This document shows positions 10,690 to 22,989 of a stretch of DNA of 64,000 bases, piece by piece. The notes below the pieces were generated by a model. The model worked only from the letters and a program-made list of their open reading frames with translations, was not told the DNA's origin and made no database searches. The stretch's first letter is position 1; each line of letters starts with the position of its first letter. The translations under genes were made by a program, and so were the position numbers. Source of the stretch: Charina bottae (lineage: Eukaryota > Chordata > Lepidosauria > Squamata > Charinaidae); assembly GCA_023362775.1 (NCBI GenBank), contig JALMGJ010000017.1:22537001-22601000 (forward strand). Direction: 5' to 3'.

Positions 10690-11345
10690 TGGCTATGATA
10701 GGTGTGAGGGGCAGAATGTGGCTGAGTTATGTGAATGGAGTCCTGAGCCGTGTTGGCAAAGCAACAGTGGCAATTAATGAAGTGAGAAGCTGGCAGAAAC
10801 CATTGTCCAGAAAGGATGTAGTGGAGCTAGAGAAGGTTCAGAGGAGGGCAACTAAGATGATCGAGGGACTAGAGCAGCTTCCCTATGAGGAAGCGTTATG
10901 ACATGTGGTGCTTTTTAGTCTAGAAAGAAGGCGAATGAGAGGGGACATGATTGAGGTGTACAAAATTATGCATGGTGTTGATAAAGTAGACAAGGAGAAG
11001 CTATTTTCCCCTCTCCAAAATACTAGAACCAGAGATCACCCAATGAAATTGAATCCAGGAAGAATCAAGACAGACTAAAGAATTTTTTTTTTTACACAAT
11101 GCATAATTCAACTTTGGAATTTACTACCACAAGATGTGGTGCTGGCTTCAAAAAAGGGTTGGACCAATTCATGGAAGTCATGGGGATCAATGGCCATTAG
11201 CCTTGATGGGCGTGTGACTGCCTTTGAAGGCCAACTGCCGGGAGACTAGTGAGCTTCCTTGTGCAGTTGGTTGACTACTATAAGAACAGCCTGCTGGACT
11301 AGATGGGCCAGTGGTCTTATCCAGGAGGTACTGCTTATGCTTTTA
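10690..11345 (+). mobile_element. CR1 LINE 3' end
   Basis: The plus frame at 10686-10901 includes LEKVQRRATKMIEGLEQLPYEEAL, the conserved end of CR1 ORF2. The next frame reads ..LERRRMRGDMIEVYKIMHG after a one-codon break (gcgttatga). The 3' UTR then shows the cctgctggactagatgggcc block typical of CR1. It is 5'-truncated and decayed. Confidence 0.8.
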
Positions 11346-12185
11346 TGTTCTGGAGCTGGTTTGGCAGCCTGTTGCTGGATGGGAACCTCAGGTGATTGCT
11401 GACTTTGAAGTGCCTGTGGCTTGGATAGTAGTGCTGGCAGCAAGCTTTGGCAGGCACCTATTGGAAGTGGAGATCATGGTGTGTGGTATGTGTGGAACTG
11501 GTGACAATTCTTTGGCTCAATCTAAAGAGAAGCTGCAGCTGATCTGGCACATTGGGAAGGCTGGCAGTGGAGATTTGTAGAGTTCTGATTTTGTGGACTG
11601 TGGGTAACAGGAACAAAATCAGACTGGACAGAAAGCTGAATTCTCACCTGAGCCCTGCGACTGCTCTGATGGAAGTTGTCAGCTGATATGACCACCATCA
11701 TATCTTCCTCATAGGCAAATGGAGAGAAGACCATCTCTAGGCAATTGGAATGCTTGTGGTGGAAGAGCCTAGATTTTACGTCTCCAAAATTTGTTTGCTG
11801 GATGGGTCACAAATTATTTGATGTGGACTATGAGATTAAAATTAATTTATTTCTGGACTGGATGGTCGGGAAAGTGGCTGTTTCCTCTCCAGGGAAGAGA
11901 CAGAAGGGGCTTATTTCCTATAGTGGTGCTGAGGCTTGCCATCTGTGGACCTGGTGAAAATGAGCTGTAGTGGTGGAAGAGGTATGGGAATTGGAGGGCA
12001 GGTAGGAGCTAGAAAAATGATACGCAGAAAGAGATATGGTGGGAGGGATAACCTAGAGGGAAAGTGAAATGACTTCAGGAAGAGAAAATGTAAGGCCTGT
12101 ATCAAAAAGTATTAGAAGATGGGTTTTTCTGCATTCAGAATGAATGAAAAGTTGGTGAAGGAAAAAGACTGTTGCACGGATGATG
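11346..12185. other. Unassigned interval
   Basis: Only short frames without recognisable domains. Confidence 0.4.
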
Positions 12186-15100
12186 TTTATTTATTTTTTA
12201 TTTATTTATTTATGTTTCGATTTCTATCACCGCGCCATCTCCCACGAGGGGACTCTGGGCGGTTTACAAACATAGAGATTAAAATTCTATTGTAAAAACA
12301 CATAAAAATACAATATACAATTAATTATTATTATAAATTAAGTAGAAAATCCAAGAAGGCAGCCCACGATCTTTAAAAGGGCTCTATGGCACTAGCCATC
12401 CCCACGAAGAACTATTTCTGTTCCCATCCCACGTGAGGCGGCAAAACCAGGTCTTTAGGTTCTTCCGGAAGGACAGGAGCGATGGGGCCTGCCTCACCTC
12501 CGGGGGCAGGTTGTTCCAAAGGGCAGGCGCCACTGACAAGAAGGCCCGCCTTCTGGACCCCGCCAAACGAAACTCCCTTACCGACGGGGTCCGGAGCATG
12601 CCCTCTCTACATAATCGAGTGGGACGGTTTGAAGTTATGGGGATGAGGCGGTCCCTCAGATACCCTGGTCCCATGCCATGTAGGGCTTTAAAGGTCAAAA
12701 CCAACACCTTGAATTGCACCCGGAAGCATACCGGCACCCAGTGCAGCTGGCGCAGCAGAGGTGTCACATGGGCTGATCTAGGGGCACCAATAACTGCGCG
12801 CGCAGCCGCATTCTGGACCAGTTGTAGCTTCCGGATACTCTTCAAGGGTAGCCCCATGTAAAGCGCATTGCAGTAGTCTATGTGGGAGATGATCAGGGCA
12901 TGAGTGACTGTACGGAGGGATTCCTGATCCAGGAAAGGGCGTAACTGGTGCACAACACGAAGTTGCGCAAAGCCCCTTCTGGCCACGACTGCCACCTGCT
13001 CCTCGAGCAGGAGTCGTGAGTCCAGAAGGACCCCCAGATTCCGCACTGATTCTGAACGGGGAAGTGCAACCCCATTCAGAACCAAAGATGATAATTTCCC
13101 AGATCCAGAAGAACCATCAATCCACAGCCACTCCGTCTTACCAGGGTTCAGCTGAAGCCTGTTGTTCCCCATCCAGACCCCCACAGCCTCCAGGCACTGA
13201 GAAAGGGCGGCCACTGCATCACTTACTTCACCTGGGATGGAGATGTACAACTGTGTATCATCAGCATACTGATGATATCTCATCCCATGGTGACGGATGA
13301 TCTCACCCAGCGGTTTCATATAGATATTAAATAGGAGAGGTGAGAGAACCGAACCCTGCGGCACCCCACAAACGAGGGGGCGAGAGTTGGATGTCTCATC
13401 TCCTATTACTACTGATTGGGACCGGCCCCCGAGGAAGGAGGTGAACCAGCGCAGAACTACACCAGCCACCCCCAACTCCTCGAGCCGTCCCAAAAGAATA
13501 CCATGGTCGATGGTATCGAAAGCCACTGAGAGATCAAGGAGAGCCAGGATGGACGCACTCCCTCCATCCCGCCCTCGCCAGAGATCATCCATAAGTGTGA
13601 CCAATGCAGTTTCCACCCCATATCCCGGCCTGAAACCCGACTGAAAGGGGTCCAGATAATCCGTTTCATCCAGAATCCTCTGGAGCTGCAGCGCCACCAC
13701 CTTCTCAACCACCTTCCCCAAAAAGGGGAGGTGGGAGACAGGACGAAAGTTGTCCAATACGGTGGGGTCCAGCGACGGCTTCTTGAGGAGGGGGTGCACC
13801 AGCACCTCCTTAAAAGCATCTGGAAACACCCCCTCCCCCAAGGATGTATTAACCATCGCCCGGACCCAACCTGATGTAACCTCCCTGGCTGCCTGCACTA
13901 GCCAGGAAGGACAAGGGTCCAGATGACATGTGGTGGCCCTTACAACCCGAAGGATCCTGTCCACTTCCTTAGGTCCAACAGGATCAAACTGTTCCCAGAT
14001 AACCGGGCAAAGACGTTCCCTCGGCATCTCCCCAGACTGTGCTACACGCTTAGAGTCCAACTTAGACCGAATCTGAGCGACTTTATCCTGCAGATGCTCA
14101 GAAAATTCTTCCGCACAGCCCTGTAGGTGGGTCCCAGACTCCACCCTACCCAAAAGAGATCGTGTTATCTTAAACAGGGCCGTCGGGCGGCATTCTGCGG
14201 ATGCAATAAGAGCGGAGAAATATTGACGTTTCGCCGCTCTTACCACCACAAGGTAGGCCTTAACTGCGACTCTAGCTTGTGTTTGGTCAGATTCAGTCTT
14301 TGTTTTTCTCCAGCGGCGCTCTAGGCGTCTCTTAGCCCTCTTCAAGACCCTTAAATCCTCCGTAAACCACGGGGAGTATCGGGTCAGATGAGGCAAGAGA
14401 GGCCGCACAGGTGCGATCCTGTCCAAGGCTCCGGCCGCCTCCCTATTCCAGGCTGTGGCCAGAACCTCCGCTGGACCGCACAATAGATCCTCGGAAATAA
14501 CCCCCAGCTCCTTCTGAAACCTCACAGGGTCCATTAGTCACCGGGGGCGGACCATTCGAATGGGTCCTGCCTCCCTGCGGAGTGGGGCGGCATAGGAAAA
14601 TCTCAGGGCCACCAGGGCGTGATCTGACCATGACAATGGGGATAGATCTAACACTCCCTTCAGATCACTTTGCCACTGCTCCGACAAGAAAACTAAGTCC
14701 GGAGTGAGGCCACTGTCTCGAGTCGGGTTTCGAATAATCTGAGATAGGCCCATGGCTGCCATGGTAGCCATGAACTCCCGAGCTGTATCTGAGGCACGTC
14801 CCAGGGAAGGCAGATTGAAGTCCCCCAGAACCATAAGTCTAGGGAACTCCACTGCCAACCCTGAGACAGCCTCCAACAGCTCGGGCAGGGAGGTTGCTAC
14901 GCAGCAGGGAGGCTGGTACAACAGCAACACCCCCAACTTCTCTCGAAAACCCAACTTGAAGAACAAGGTCTCACACCCGGCCACTTGTGGAGCAGGACCC
15001 CTGAAGGCCATCAGAGACTCCCGAATTACAACCGCCACCCCTCCTCCCCTGCCCCGAGGTCTCGGCTGATGCCACACCTGAAACCCGGCCGGGCACATCT

Positions 15101-15765
15101 CTGAGAGTGCTACTCCTCCCTCTGTGCCCAACCAGGTCTCAGTAATACACACCAGGTCTGCCCCCTCTTCTGTGATCAAGTCACATATGAGGGGGGCTTT
15201 GTTATTAACGGACCTGGCGTTAAGTAGCAACAGCCGAAAACCAGGGCAATCAAGGATCTTTTGACCAGGGCCTGGGTCTGAACCTGAGGGGCCGGAACAC
15301 GCCACCGATAACAAACATCGGGGGCGTCTTCCCCAAAGATGGCCTGCCCCACGGTTCCCGCCATAACGTCCCCTACCTGTCACCACTTCAATGGGGCAAC
15401 CCGCCCTACTGCCCCCAGAGTTTCCAGGCCCAGATGCCTCCACTCCTGAACCTCCGGAACCCTGGGTTGACATAAGGGTCCCCTCCATGCACACATCTCT
15501 CATACCCACTCGTCCCTAGGTGATGACAGGCCCCCCAGTGCACCAGCTTCCGCTCTCGGCACCAGGAGGGCCCCACCACCTTCCAACATATACTCTGCCC
15601 CCTCACCCCCTCTCACTAGGTCAGGGGGCACCAAACACTCCTGCCCACCCTCTGTCTCTCACTCAGGGGTGGGCACTCATACATAAACTCACACAATCTT
15701 GGGCTCCCCTGACTCTCTCACACTCAGGGAAACCCTCATTCACATACCTAGTGAACCACCTATCT
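12186..15765 (-). mobile_element. Nearly complete L2-clade LINE
   Basis: Transcribed leftward. A GC-rich 5' region occupies about 15510-15765, ORF2 lies at 12384-15509, and a 3' UTR at 12186-12383 ends in a ttta/aaat-type tail. Among the L2 copies here this is the most complete. The second long copy (48135-50385) shares the reverse transcriptase region and the same 3' UTR block. The left boundary is the start of the ttta run. The right boundary is approximate, where a Penelope-like tail begins. Confidence 0.85.
12384..15509 (-). pseudogene. L2 ORF2 (endonuclease plus reverse transcriptase) with one in-frame TGA
   Basis: Bases 15509 to 12384 form a single frame of 1042 codons with one internal stop, TGA at 14538-14540. 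The upstream 323 residues hold an AP-like endonuclease: LLLNARSVNNK, VCITETWLG, RGGGVAVV, LMVLGDFNLPS and SWSDHALV. The downstream 716 residues hold the reverse transcriptase: NFRPVSHLPFLGK (about 262), LSVAFDTIDHG (about 335), GVPQGSVLSPLLFN (about 390) and YADDTQL (YADD at 423-426). The C-terminus has LVQNAAARAVIG and SVAPALWNNLPPEVR. The preceding codon is CGG and the stop could have come from CGA by CpG decay, but that is inference. Family role: target-primed reverse transcription. Confidence 0.9.
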
Positions 15766-15768
15766 TCT

Positions 15769-16196
15769 CTGTCTGGTTTGAGAGAGGGGTCAAGGAATCC
15801 ATTTATGCCAACTTGGAAAATCCTTCCTTGAATAGAGGTGGGGGCCTCAGGCACAACCTTTCCCCTATCTTCCTTCCTGCTTTGTCTTCTGTGCCTAGGA
15901 AGATTAAGACCATTTCGCAAGCTCAACAGCAGCAGGGTAATCTTAACGATCCTCCTTTAGATGATAAAGGGACTTAGAAATAAACATCTCAAAATAACCA
16001 TGACCTAGCCCCAGGTGCAAGGTCACACAGCCACCCTAGAAACATATTTAAGGATTCCCTTACTAACTTTACTCAGACTGAAGAAGCTCCTTGGATAAGG
16101 AGTGAAACGTTTCTACTGAGAAAATAGAAATCCAGTTGACATGATTCAAGCCACAGACTGTTCCACCTGGATGACTGAGAACCTTCATCGACATAT
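15769..16196 (+). mobile_element. Penelope-like element 3' end, copy 2
   Basis: 5'-truncated at the WFERGVKE codons. It encodes the same C-terminus as 8609-8878 (stop TAG at 15975-15977) and then the same tail, with the CTGAAGA / GAAAC motif at about 16078-16107. It extends further than copy 1, through cacctggatgactgagaacc to tcgacata. It abuts the 5' end of the L2 element. Confidence 0.85.
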
Positions 16197-16942
16197 CATA
16201 TAGTGTGTATATAGAGAAAGAGAGATCTGCAAAGAATGCAGTCTAAAAGAGCAAGGACGGATTAAAAGATGCAGACTAAATGCAGAGCAATTTTGATCGA
16301 AATAAAAAAAACTGGGATATAGGTAAAAGGGGTAAACAAGGAACATGTAGTAGATTGAGTGGGATGAAAAATAAAAATGATGAAATAATTTAGGAATAAT
16401 TTTAAGTGAGGGAATGCTGAAAGGAGTATTTTAGAGATCTATATGGAAATGATGGTGATATGTCAAAAAAGTGGAATTGAAGTGAGTGCTGTAAGAGTCC
16501 AAGAAAAATGAATGAAAAAGAAGTCATAAATGCTGTGAGAATATTAAATATGGTAAAACTGCAAGTATAGATGACAGAATTGAAGAAATTGGATAGATAG
16601 GAGTTGGAGGGCTGGTAGGAACATAGTGATGTGAGAGGCAGAAATGATGTGTTTTGTTTATGGAGTGGCTGTTTGACTTATTTCATATGCGTTGGAAGGC
16701 TCCATCAGGGCCTGATGATGGTTGTTGTTGTTGTTGTTGTTGAATGCTGTTGTTGTTTCCCTGTATATAGGGAAAGATAGTAAGAGGAAATGAAAAAATC
16801 ACTAAGGGGGTGTGTTTATTAACTGTGCCTGAGAAGGTTTGGGGCAAATTCAGGAAGTGACAGTGAGAAAAATTGGAAAAGTTCAGTGTGGTGTAATGCA
16901 GAAATATGCAGACCAGAGATTTCTTAATTGTTTCTTAACTGA
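16197..16942. other. Unassigned AT-rich interval
   Basis: No gene supported. A short (gtt)n tract lies near 16718-16757. Confidence 0.4.
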
Positions 16943-17017
16943 GGAAGGAAGGAAGGAAGGAAGGAAGGAAGGAAGGAAGGAAGGAAGGAAGGAAGGAAGG
17001 AAGGAAGGAAGGAAGGA
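16943..17017. repeat. (GGAA)n microsatellite
   Basis: About 18 uninterrupted GGAA units. Confidence 0.97.
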
Positions 17018-17039
17018 GATTATAAAGTGAATAGGATTG

Positions 17040-17290
17040 AATTATGCAACAGAGAAGCCACACTTCCTTGGTCCCATAAGATGACAACATTTAATAGAAG
17101 GGACCTGGAGCATAACCATTCTGCCAGAATGTACCAGGCAGGCAGAAACAGCTGGAGATAGGCAGTCCCTCAGGTATGCAGGCCCTATGACATAAAAGGC
17201 TTCAAAGGTAACAACCAGCACCTTGAATTGCACCTCGAAACCAATTGACAACCACAGCAGCTTGTATAGCAGTGGTGACACATGTGCATA
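17040..17290 (-). pseudogene. L2 ORF2 C-terminal relic
   Basis: Inverse of the L2 ORF2 end: the minus frame includes FEVQFKVLVVTFEAFYVIGPAYLRD, matching FRVQFKVLVLTFKALHGMGPGYLRD of the long copy. Diverged and truncated. Confidence 0.8.
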
Positions 17291-17384
17291 CCGGGAGGTA
17301 GTGGATAGTATGTGGTCTGTTATAAAGAATGAATGTCAAAAGATGTGTAAATGGCTGTGTATTAAAGTGTGCTTCTGCCCACTT

Positions 17385-17482
17385 TTCTTATATTTATTTA
17401 TTATTTATTTATTATTTAAATTTATATGACCGCCCATCTCCCCCAACCGGGGGACTCTGGGCGGCTTACAATAAAAATTGCC
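17385..17482 (-). repeat. L2 3' end fragment
   Basis: A ttta run, then accgcccatctcccccaacc and gactctgggcggcttacaa, the L2 3' UTR block on the minus strand. It is interrupted by the SINE that follows and seems to resume at about 17791. Confidence 0.75.
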
Positions 17483-17790
17483 CGCCAGGCTTGTCGATCG
17501 GAAGATTGCAAGTTCGGAGGTTTGAATCCCTAGTCCCGCGTGACGGAGTGACCTCCTGCACTAGCCCCAGCTCTTGCCAACCTAGCAATTTGAAAGCATG
17601 CAAATGCAAGTAGATTAATAGGTACCACTTTGGTGGGATGGTAACAGCGTTCCACGTGTGTCATGCCGGTCACATGACCGCGGAAGTGTCTTCGGGCAAC
17701 GCTGGCTCTTCGGCTAACAAACAGAGATGAGCACCGGCCCCTAGAGTCAGACACGACTGCACAAATGTGCGGGGGGAACCTTTACCTTTA
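17483..17790 (+). mobile_element. tRNA-derived SINE, 5'-truncated
   Basis: Shares sequence from ggcttgtcgatc through a B-box-like ggtttgaatccc to a tail reading cagacacgactgcac and ggggggaacctttacctt. The A-box part present at 20607 is missing. It lies inside an L2 3' fragment. Confidence 0.8.
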
Positions 17791-17799
17791 TAAAATTAC

Positions 17800-18945
17800 A
17801 ATAATCAATATGATATAATAAATAAGTATAAAATCCAATCTAGGTAAAAAAATCCAATCTTATATGGAAATAAGACTTGAGTATTTCATGATAAATATAA
17901 AAGTATGTTGAATGGAGTGGGAATTGGGTACTTGAGTAGTGTCTGTGGTAAAATAAGATGAGATAGGGTTAAGAATAAATGGATGCTGAATGTACAGTAG
18001 ATGGAATACAAAAATGAGTGACAAGTACAAAAGAAATATATCAAAGTAGTTTAGGCATAGAGAGAACATAAATGAGGACTGAATCACCAAACAAATACAT
18101 GAAGGAAGAGTGAATGGGTTGAGAGAAAAGGGAAAACTGAAAAATGTTGTGATTGGATTGAGTTGATGAGATCCGTGGATTCTGGGGAAAGAAGGATGGT
18201 TTTGTGGGGATAGTAAGGTGTTGATGATTACAGTGAATGGTGTTGATGTAAACTAGACTTAAATTCCCTTTCAGTTTAATTTAGTTTAGTTTTTGCTGAC
18301 TATTCCCCCTTTTTCTGTGCTTTGCGTAATATTACTTACTTCAAAAGGGGATATCATGATGAGTATGCATGTATGTTCTGCCACTGGCTACATCTGTTGA
18401 CTTGTATTTCAAAAGCTAACCATAGCATTAATCAACATCTAGATTACAGCATTTTGCACCAGTTTCCCATCCAGCTGAGGACCATCAGATTTGCAGATAC
18501 ACATACCTTAATCCATATTTGGAAACCTGGTCCCTAAATGAATATGGTCCTCAGCTGGATGGGATACCTTTCCAGGCTCACATGGAAGCCTGAAGAAAGA
18601 TGGGCTGCTTTAATGAACAGTAGAAAGATGCTGTGTTTGTGTGAGATCCAAAGCACTTTTTCTGAATAATTTTCAAAGACTGTACAGCCCTATTATATAA
18701 CTTGACAGCTCAAGGAAGATCACATATACCAATAGCAGCTTAACGTACAATGAGTCTCCGTGATCCATGTAATAACAATGGAATGCTGATTTCTCTGTAC
18801 TAAATGTGCATTTTGACATGACTACTAGTTATCAAACATGGCTCTATCTGTGCAGTTTACAGGAAGTATATACACTGATAATTGGACTGCAGCCATTGGA
18901 TATTGCCGATCTCCTTTTCTTTTAGAGAGTCTATTTATATACAGT
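17800..18945. other. Unassigned AT-rich interval
   Basis: No gene supported. Near 18480-18560, catccagctgaggaccat recurs in inverse form (atggtcctcagctggatg), suggesting a small fold-back repeat around 18464-18563. Confidence 0.4.
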
Positions 18946-18949
18946 CAAA

Positions 18950-19255
18950 TTGGTTTAATTATTTATTTATAAAATTTGTTTGGTTGCCCATTTTAAGTGA
19001 ATAACTCTGGGCAGCTAACAATAGGAGCATGAATTAACTGGTACCACCAGGTAGTTAGCACTTGACAAAGACTTTGCATAATTCAATCCATAGAGCAATG
19101 TTCAACAAATATAAAGCCCATAGTTTTAAAGAAGAACACCAACACTTTGAATTATACCTAGTAACATATCAACCACTGATACAGCTCTTACAGCACTGGT
19201 TGGAGTGCATAATTTGCTATACTCTGGCAGCATCATTTAAAAAAAAATCTATTAA
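18950..19255 (-). repeat. Old L2 relic
   Basis: Inverse L2 3' UTR-like order: a ttatttata run, a tggttgcccattttaa block, then ctctgggcagctaacaa. It continues to the ORF2-end remnants (caccaacactttgaattata). Strongly diverged. Confidence 0.5.
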
Positions 19256-19794
19256 GCTCCATTGAAATATATTTTTTAATAAGCATATCTTGGCTAATGG
19301 CAGTCAGGTTATTTCTGCCCAGGGAAGGTCACTCTGCGGGTGCCAACGTTAACAGGTAAGAGGTTGTTTGTGCAACTGCTGCTAATTCCAAGTCCAAGGA
19401 CTATACCAAAACTTGTCTAAGACTACACCCAGGGTAGAATCAAGTTCCTTATGGGTGCCCTTTCTGTCCTCAATGCTGAGTACATAAACATTTACCCAAA
19501 GCTGATTTATGAATAACAACAATTCAAAATCCTTTCAGTCATAGTCTTTTTAGGTTCTTTTCTTAAGCAAAAAGCAAATGTGCATGATTGAAAAATAGCA
19601 CATAAATGCAGCCGCTCATTTATTTCATCATAAAACATAAGGAGACAAAAACAGAAAGAAACTGTCTCAAGCTTATGCACACACATTGCAGAAAATTAGT
19701 TATAAATAATTTCATTATTATTTGAAAAGTGGGAATGTTGGCTAATTAATGCCAAGGAGATGAGTCAGAGGTTACACCCTAGTGGCTAATTTAG

Positions 19795-20385
19795 GACGGG
19801 GCAACATTATTCATTATTCATTCATACATTAATATTTATAGCTTGTCTCAATGCATATAGACTTTGGGCAGTGAACAGCTTAGTTCAAAATATACAAAAC
19901 AATTTTAAAAAACATGGCAGTAAACAAAGGACGTACTGTATGTTAGAGACCCAGATTCAGCTAAGGGCCAAGAACACATCAAAATAATATTGCTTTAGCT
20001 TGCTTACAAAATGCAAGGAGGATTAGGAATCACTCTACTTCCAAGGAAATAATATTCCATGAAACGCAGGCCACCAGTGAGAAGATCTGTTGTCTGTTCT
20101 ATACCCAGTGTACTTCACAAGGAGTGGGGACTTCCAATAGGCCCTCTCTAGATGGCAGATTTTATTTTGGCAAGGTATTGCCTGAATTATCCCAGTACTG
20201 CACCACATAAGGATTTAAAGTTTATGACCAACACTTTGAATTGACCCTGGAAACCTACTAGTAGACAATGCTAGGACTTCACGCTTGGTGTCACTCTATA
20301 TTGATGAGAATGGCTCATCACCAATCTTGCTGCTGCATTTTGTACCAATTGCAGCTTCTGGGTGTCTGAGGAGAACCATAGCAGA
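19795..20385 (-). repeat. Old L2 relic
   Basis: A similar inverse L2 order (tttgggcagtgaacagc at the left; caacactttgaattgaccctgg and gcagcttctgggtgtc at the right). It has decayed beyond reading frames. Confidence 0.5.
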
Positions 20386-20593
20386 TGATGTCACAGGTTT
20401 ATCTAATCCAGCATTCTCTTCCTACACTTCCCAACAGATGCCTGTGGGAAACCTACAATCTTTGACTTTTATTCCCCAGCCATGGGCTCCAGAAGGAATT
20501 GAACAACAATCTTCAACCTTATAAACCACAAACCAAAACCCTCTCTAGGGTTTTGAGCTTTAGTTCAAGCTTTAGTTCACTGGCATATAAATG

Positions 20594-20938
20594 GCATATA
20601 GATAGGGTCATGGTGGCTCAGCGGGTAAGACACGAGGCTTGTCGATCAGAAGGTTGCAAGTTCGGAGGTTCGAATCCCTAGCCCCGCATGACAAAGTGAG
20701 CTCCCGCACTCGCCCCAGCTCTTGCCAACCTAGCAATTCGAAAGCATGCAAATGCAAGTAGATAAATAGGTACCACTTCGGTGGGTAGGTAACAGCGTTC
20801 CACGTGCATCATGCCGGCCACATGACCGCGGAAGCGTCTTCGGACAACGCTGGCTCTTCGGCCAACAAACGGAGATGAGCGCCGGCCCCTAGAGTCGGAC
20901 ACGACTGCACAAATGTGCGGGGGGAACCTTTACCTTTA
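20594..20938 (+). mobile_element. tRNA-derived SINE, full-length
   Basis: The head resembles a tRNA: tggtggctcagcgggtaaga (A-box region) and a B box at ggttcgaatccc. The body is shared with the copies at 17483 and 42240. It ends with agtcggacacgactgcac, a Bov-B-like 3' motif, and ggggggaacctttacctt. Flanking cataaatgg-like bases suggest a short imperfect target duplication. Confidence 0.85.
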
Positions 20939-20944
20939 CATAAA

Positions 20945-22780
20945 TGGTAGATAATTCCACAAAAATATTTCTCATGCATGAACTGGGAAATAGGATGTGA
21001 AAGGTGACATTGATAGACAGCGATAAAGCTTGCTTTTTGAAGGGAATAAATCAGTGATCGTATGTAATAGTCAAACATCTTCTCATAGGTCTATATAAAT
21101 TGGGGGTTGTAATTGAAAAGAAGCCTTATCCATAAAAACTTCAGGAAAGAAGAATGGCATACTGTAATATAAAGCAATAATAACTGCATTACACTGGAGT
21201 ATGAGCCTACAGCAAGTTTTATCATTCAGTAATACAGCTGGTATGCAGCTGAACATTATTCAGAAACCTACAAAATCTCAATAAATCTCAATAAATAAAA
21301 GCAATGGCAAGACTTTGCATCCAGCAGAGGGTTGTGAGTGCAGATCAAATGCAAACCCAAAAGATGGTTTCAGCTGATGGATTATGTGCAGTGAATAGCC
21401 ATTTGAGAAATAAATAGTAGTATTTTGATTAATATAGCAATCTCCATAGCGAAAGCACCAAGGCTGCCAAACGCAGCAGGCTGCCCTTCTCAATCCTCAT
21501 TTGAAGACCTCAGGGGTGTCACACGAGATGGGGGTGTCTGAAGGATATGGTCAAAAAGGTTAAGATGGTGGTCATGGCAGTGCAATTGAAGCATCATGTG
21601 ACACACATAACAAACAGGCAGAGCTTTGATCATAGTTGTAGCCACCATGTCTTTTTTGACCATATCCTGAGGACACTCCTGCTTGAGAAGACTGGCAAAG
21701 TAGGTTTGGTTCAAAAAGCAGAAAATCCAAATCCTTTCCCCTCAATAATAAAATTCTAGTAATGAATAAAATAATTGTCCACTTGTTCTCACTCTGTGTG
21801 GAGCCCCAGATCCATGCTCATTCTCACTTACCAACTTGAGAATTTTGATAATTACTCTCTTCCCATATCTGCCAGGCTTTGCTCTGAGGCGGAAATGTTG
21901 TGAAGAAGTTTCCTCAGGCAAATGATTGAAAGAGTAGCACATTTTTAGTTATTTTAGTTAGTTATTCCCAAGTAGAGGAATTAGTGTTTTTTCTGCCTTA
22001 TGTTCAAAAATAATTTTATTTATTTTAGCTTAATTTACTCACCTGGGGGGGGGGAACCATTATGGTTCTGTCTTAGAAAGCAAAATATCTTTAGTCAGTC
22101 AAACTCTTGAGCACATAAAAGCTCTTATTTGCACCTGTACAGTGACAAGCAGAAACTGTGGCACACAAGTTATGGTTAATATAGTGAGAGTAAAAGGGGA
22201 AAAAAAGGGAATATAACAGATATACACAACAGAGAAGCAGCCCTCCTGTGTGTCCCCATTTCTCACTGCAACTGAAAAGCGAAACAGGCACGATGGTAAG
22301 TTTTAAGATCATGTTTGCAAAATAGGGGAGGGGGATCTCCGCTGCAACCACAAAAAATACAATAGAAGAAAGTGGGACTTTGAACTGAACAGTAAATCAC
22401 TGCGGGAGAAAAAACTGAGGAAAGTTCACCTGAAGATCTTGCCTGGAATTTGGCAACAGGCAACAGTAACAGAAACAAATAAAAGGAGAAAGATGGCTCT
22501 CTCACAGCTTGGTAGGGCTGACACTGAGAACTAGATGCAAAGTCAAATCAAATGCAGAACAAGGCAAAAAAACAATTACTGGACTGAGAACCTTCATAGA
22601 CAAATTACTGGACTAATTGTCCCTAAGCACAGCTGTATGGTTTTCTTAAGATATGTTAGAAAACACTGGAACAAATGTAACAATTTATATATCTCCCCTA
22701 CTAACAATAGTTCTGCAACAACAGAGGCAGGAATTATTAGTGAGGGGCAAAAATGCATACAGGTTTTCCTACAGATATCA
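20945..22780. other. Unassigned interval
   Basis: No host gene seen. It contains a 16-bp inverted repeat at 21542/21668, a poly-G run near 22045, and near 22582 a short Penelope-tail-like piece (actgagaaccttcatagaca). Confidence 0.4.
21542..21668. repeat. Inverted repeat, possible small transposon
   Basis: aggatatggtcaaaaa at 21542-21557 is inverted at about 21653-21668. The interior, aagatggtggtcatggcag then gcaattgaagc, resembles bases near 23200-23240, suggesting a dispersed family. Confidence 0.5.
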
Positions 22781-22786
22781 TAGATA

Positions 22787-22858
22787 TTATGATTGTACAC
22801 TGCCCAGAGTCACTTATTGACATGGGCGGCTATAGAAATTAAATACATACATACATAC
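22787..22858 (+). repeat. L2 3' end fragment
   Basis: Reads tgcccagagtcacttattga then gggcggctatagaaattaaata and a (catacata) tail, the plus-strand form of the L2 3' UTR end. Confidence 0.65.
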
Positions 22859-22887
22859 CCTGCAACTGCTATTCTTAATCACTAGTG

Positions 22888-22989
22888 CAGTGTTTCTCAA
22901 CCTTGGCCACTTGAAGATGTGTGGCTGGCTGGGGAATTCTGGGAGTTGAAGTCCATACATCTTCAAGTGGCCAAGGTTGAGAAACACTG
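22888..22989. mobile_element. Palindromic hAT-type MITE
   Basis: 102 bp. It starts cagtgtttctcaaccttgg and ends with its inverse. The arms also share the acttgaagatgt block. Same family as 31590, 44639 and 63220. No clean target duplication is visible here. Confidence 0.85.

Noticed and set aside
12433..15069. Plus-strand frames within the L2 element (for example 142 and 105 residues)
   Set aside because: They are the antisense of ORF2, which carries all the family motifs.
20640..20700. Possible functional tRNA gene
   Set aside because: The A and B boxes belong to a SINE head; no acceptor stem closes and the SINE body follows.
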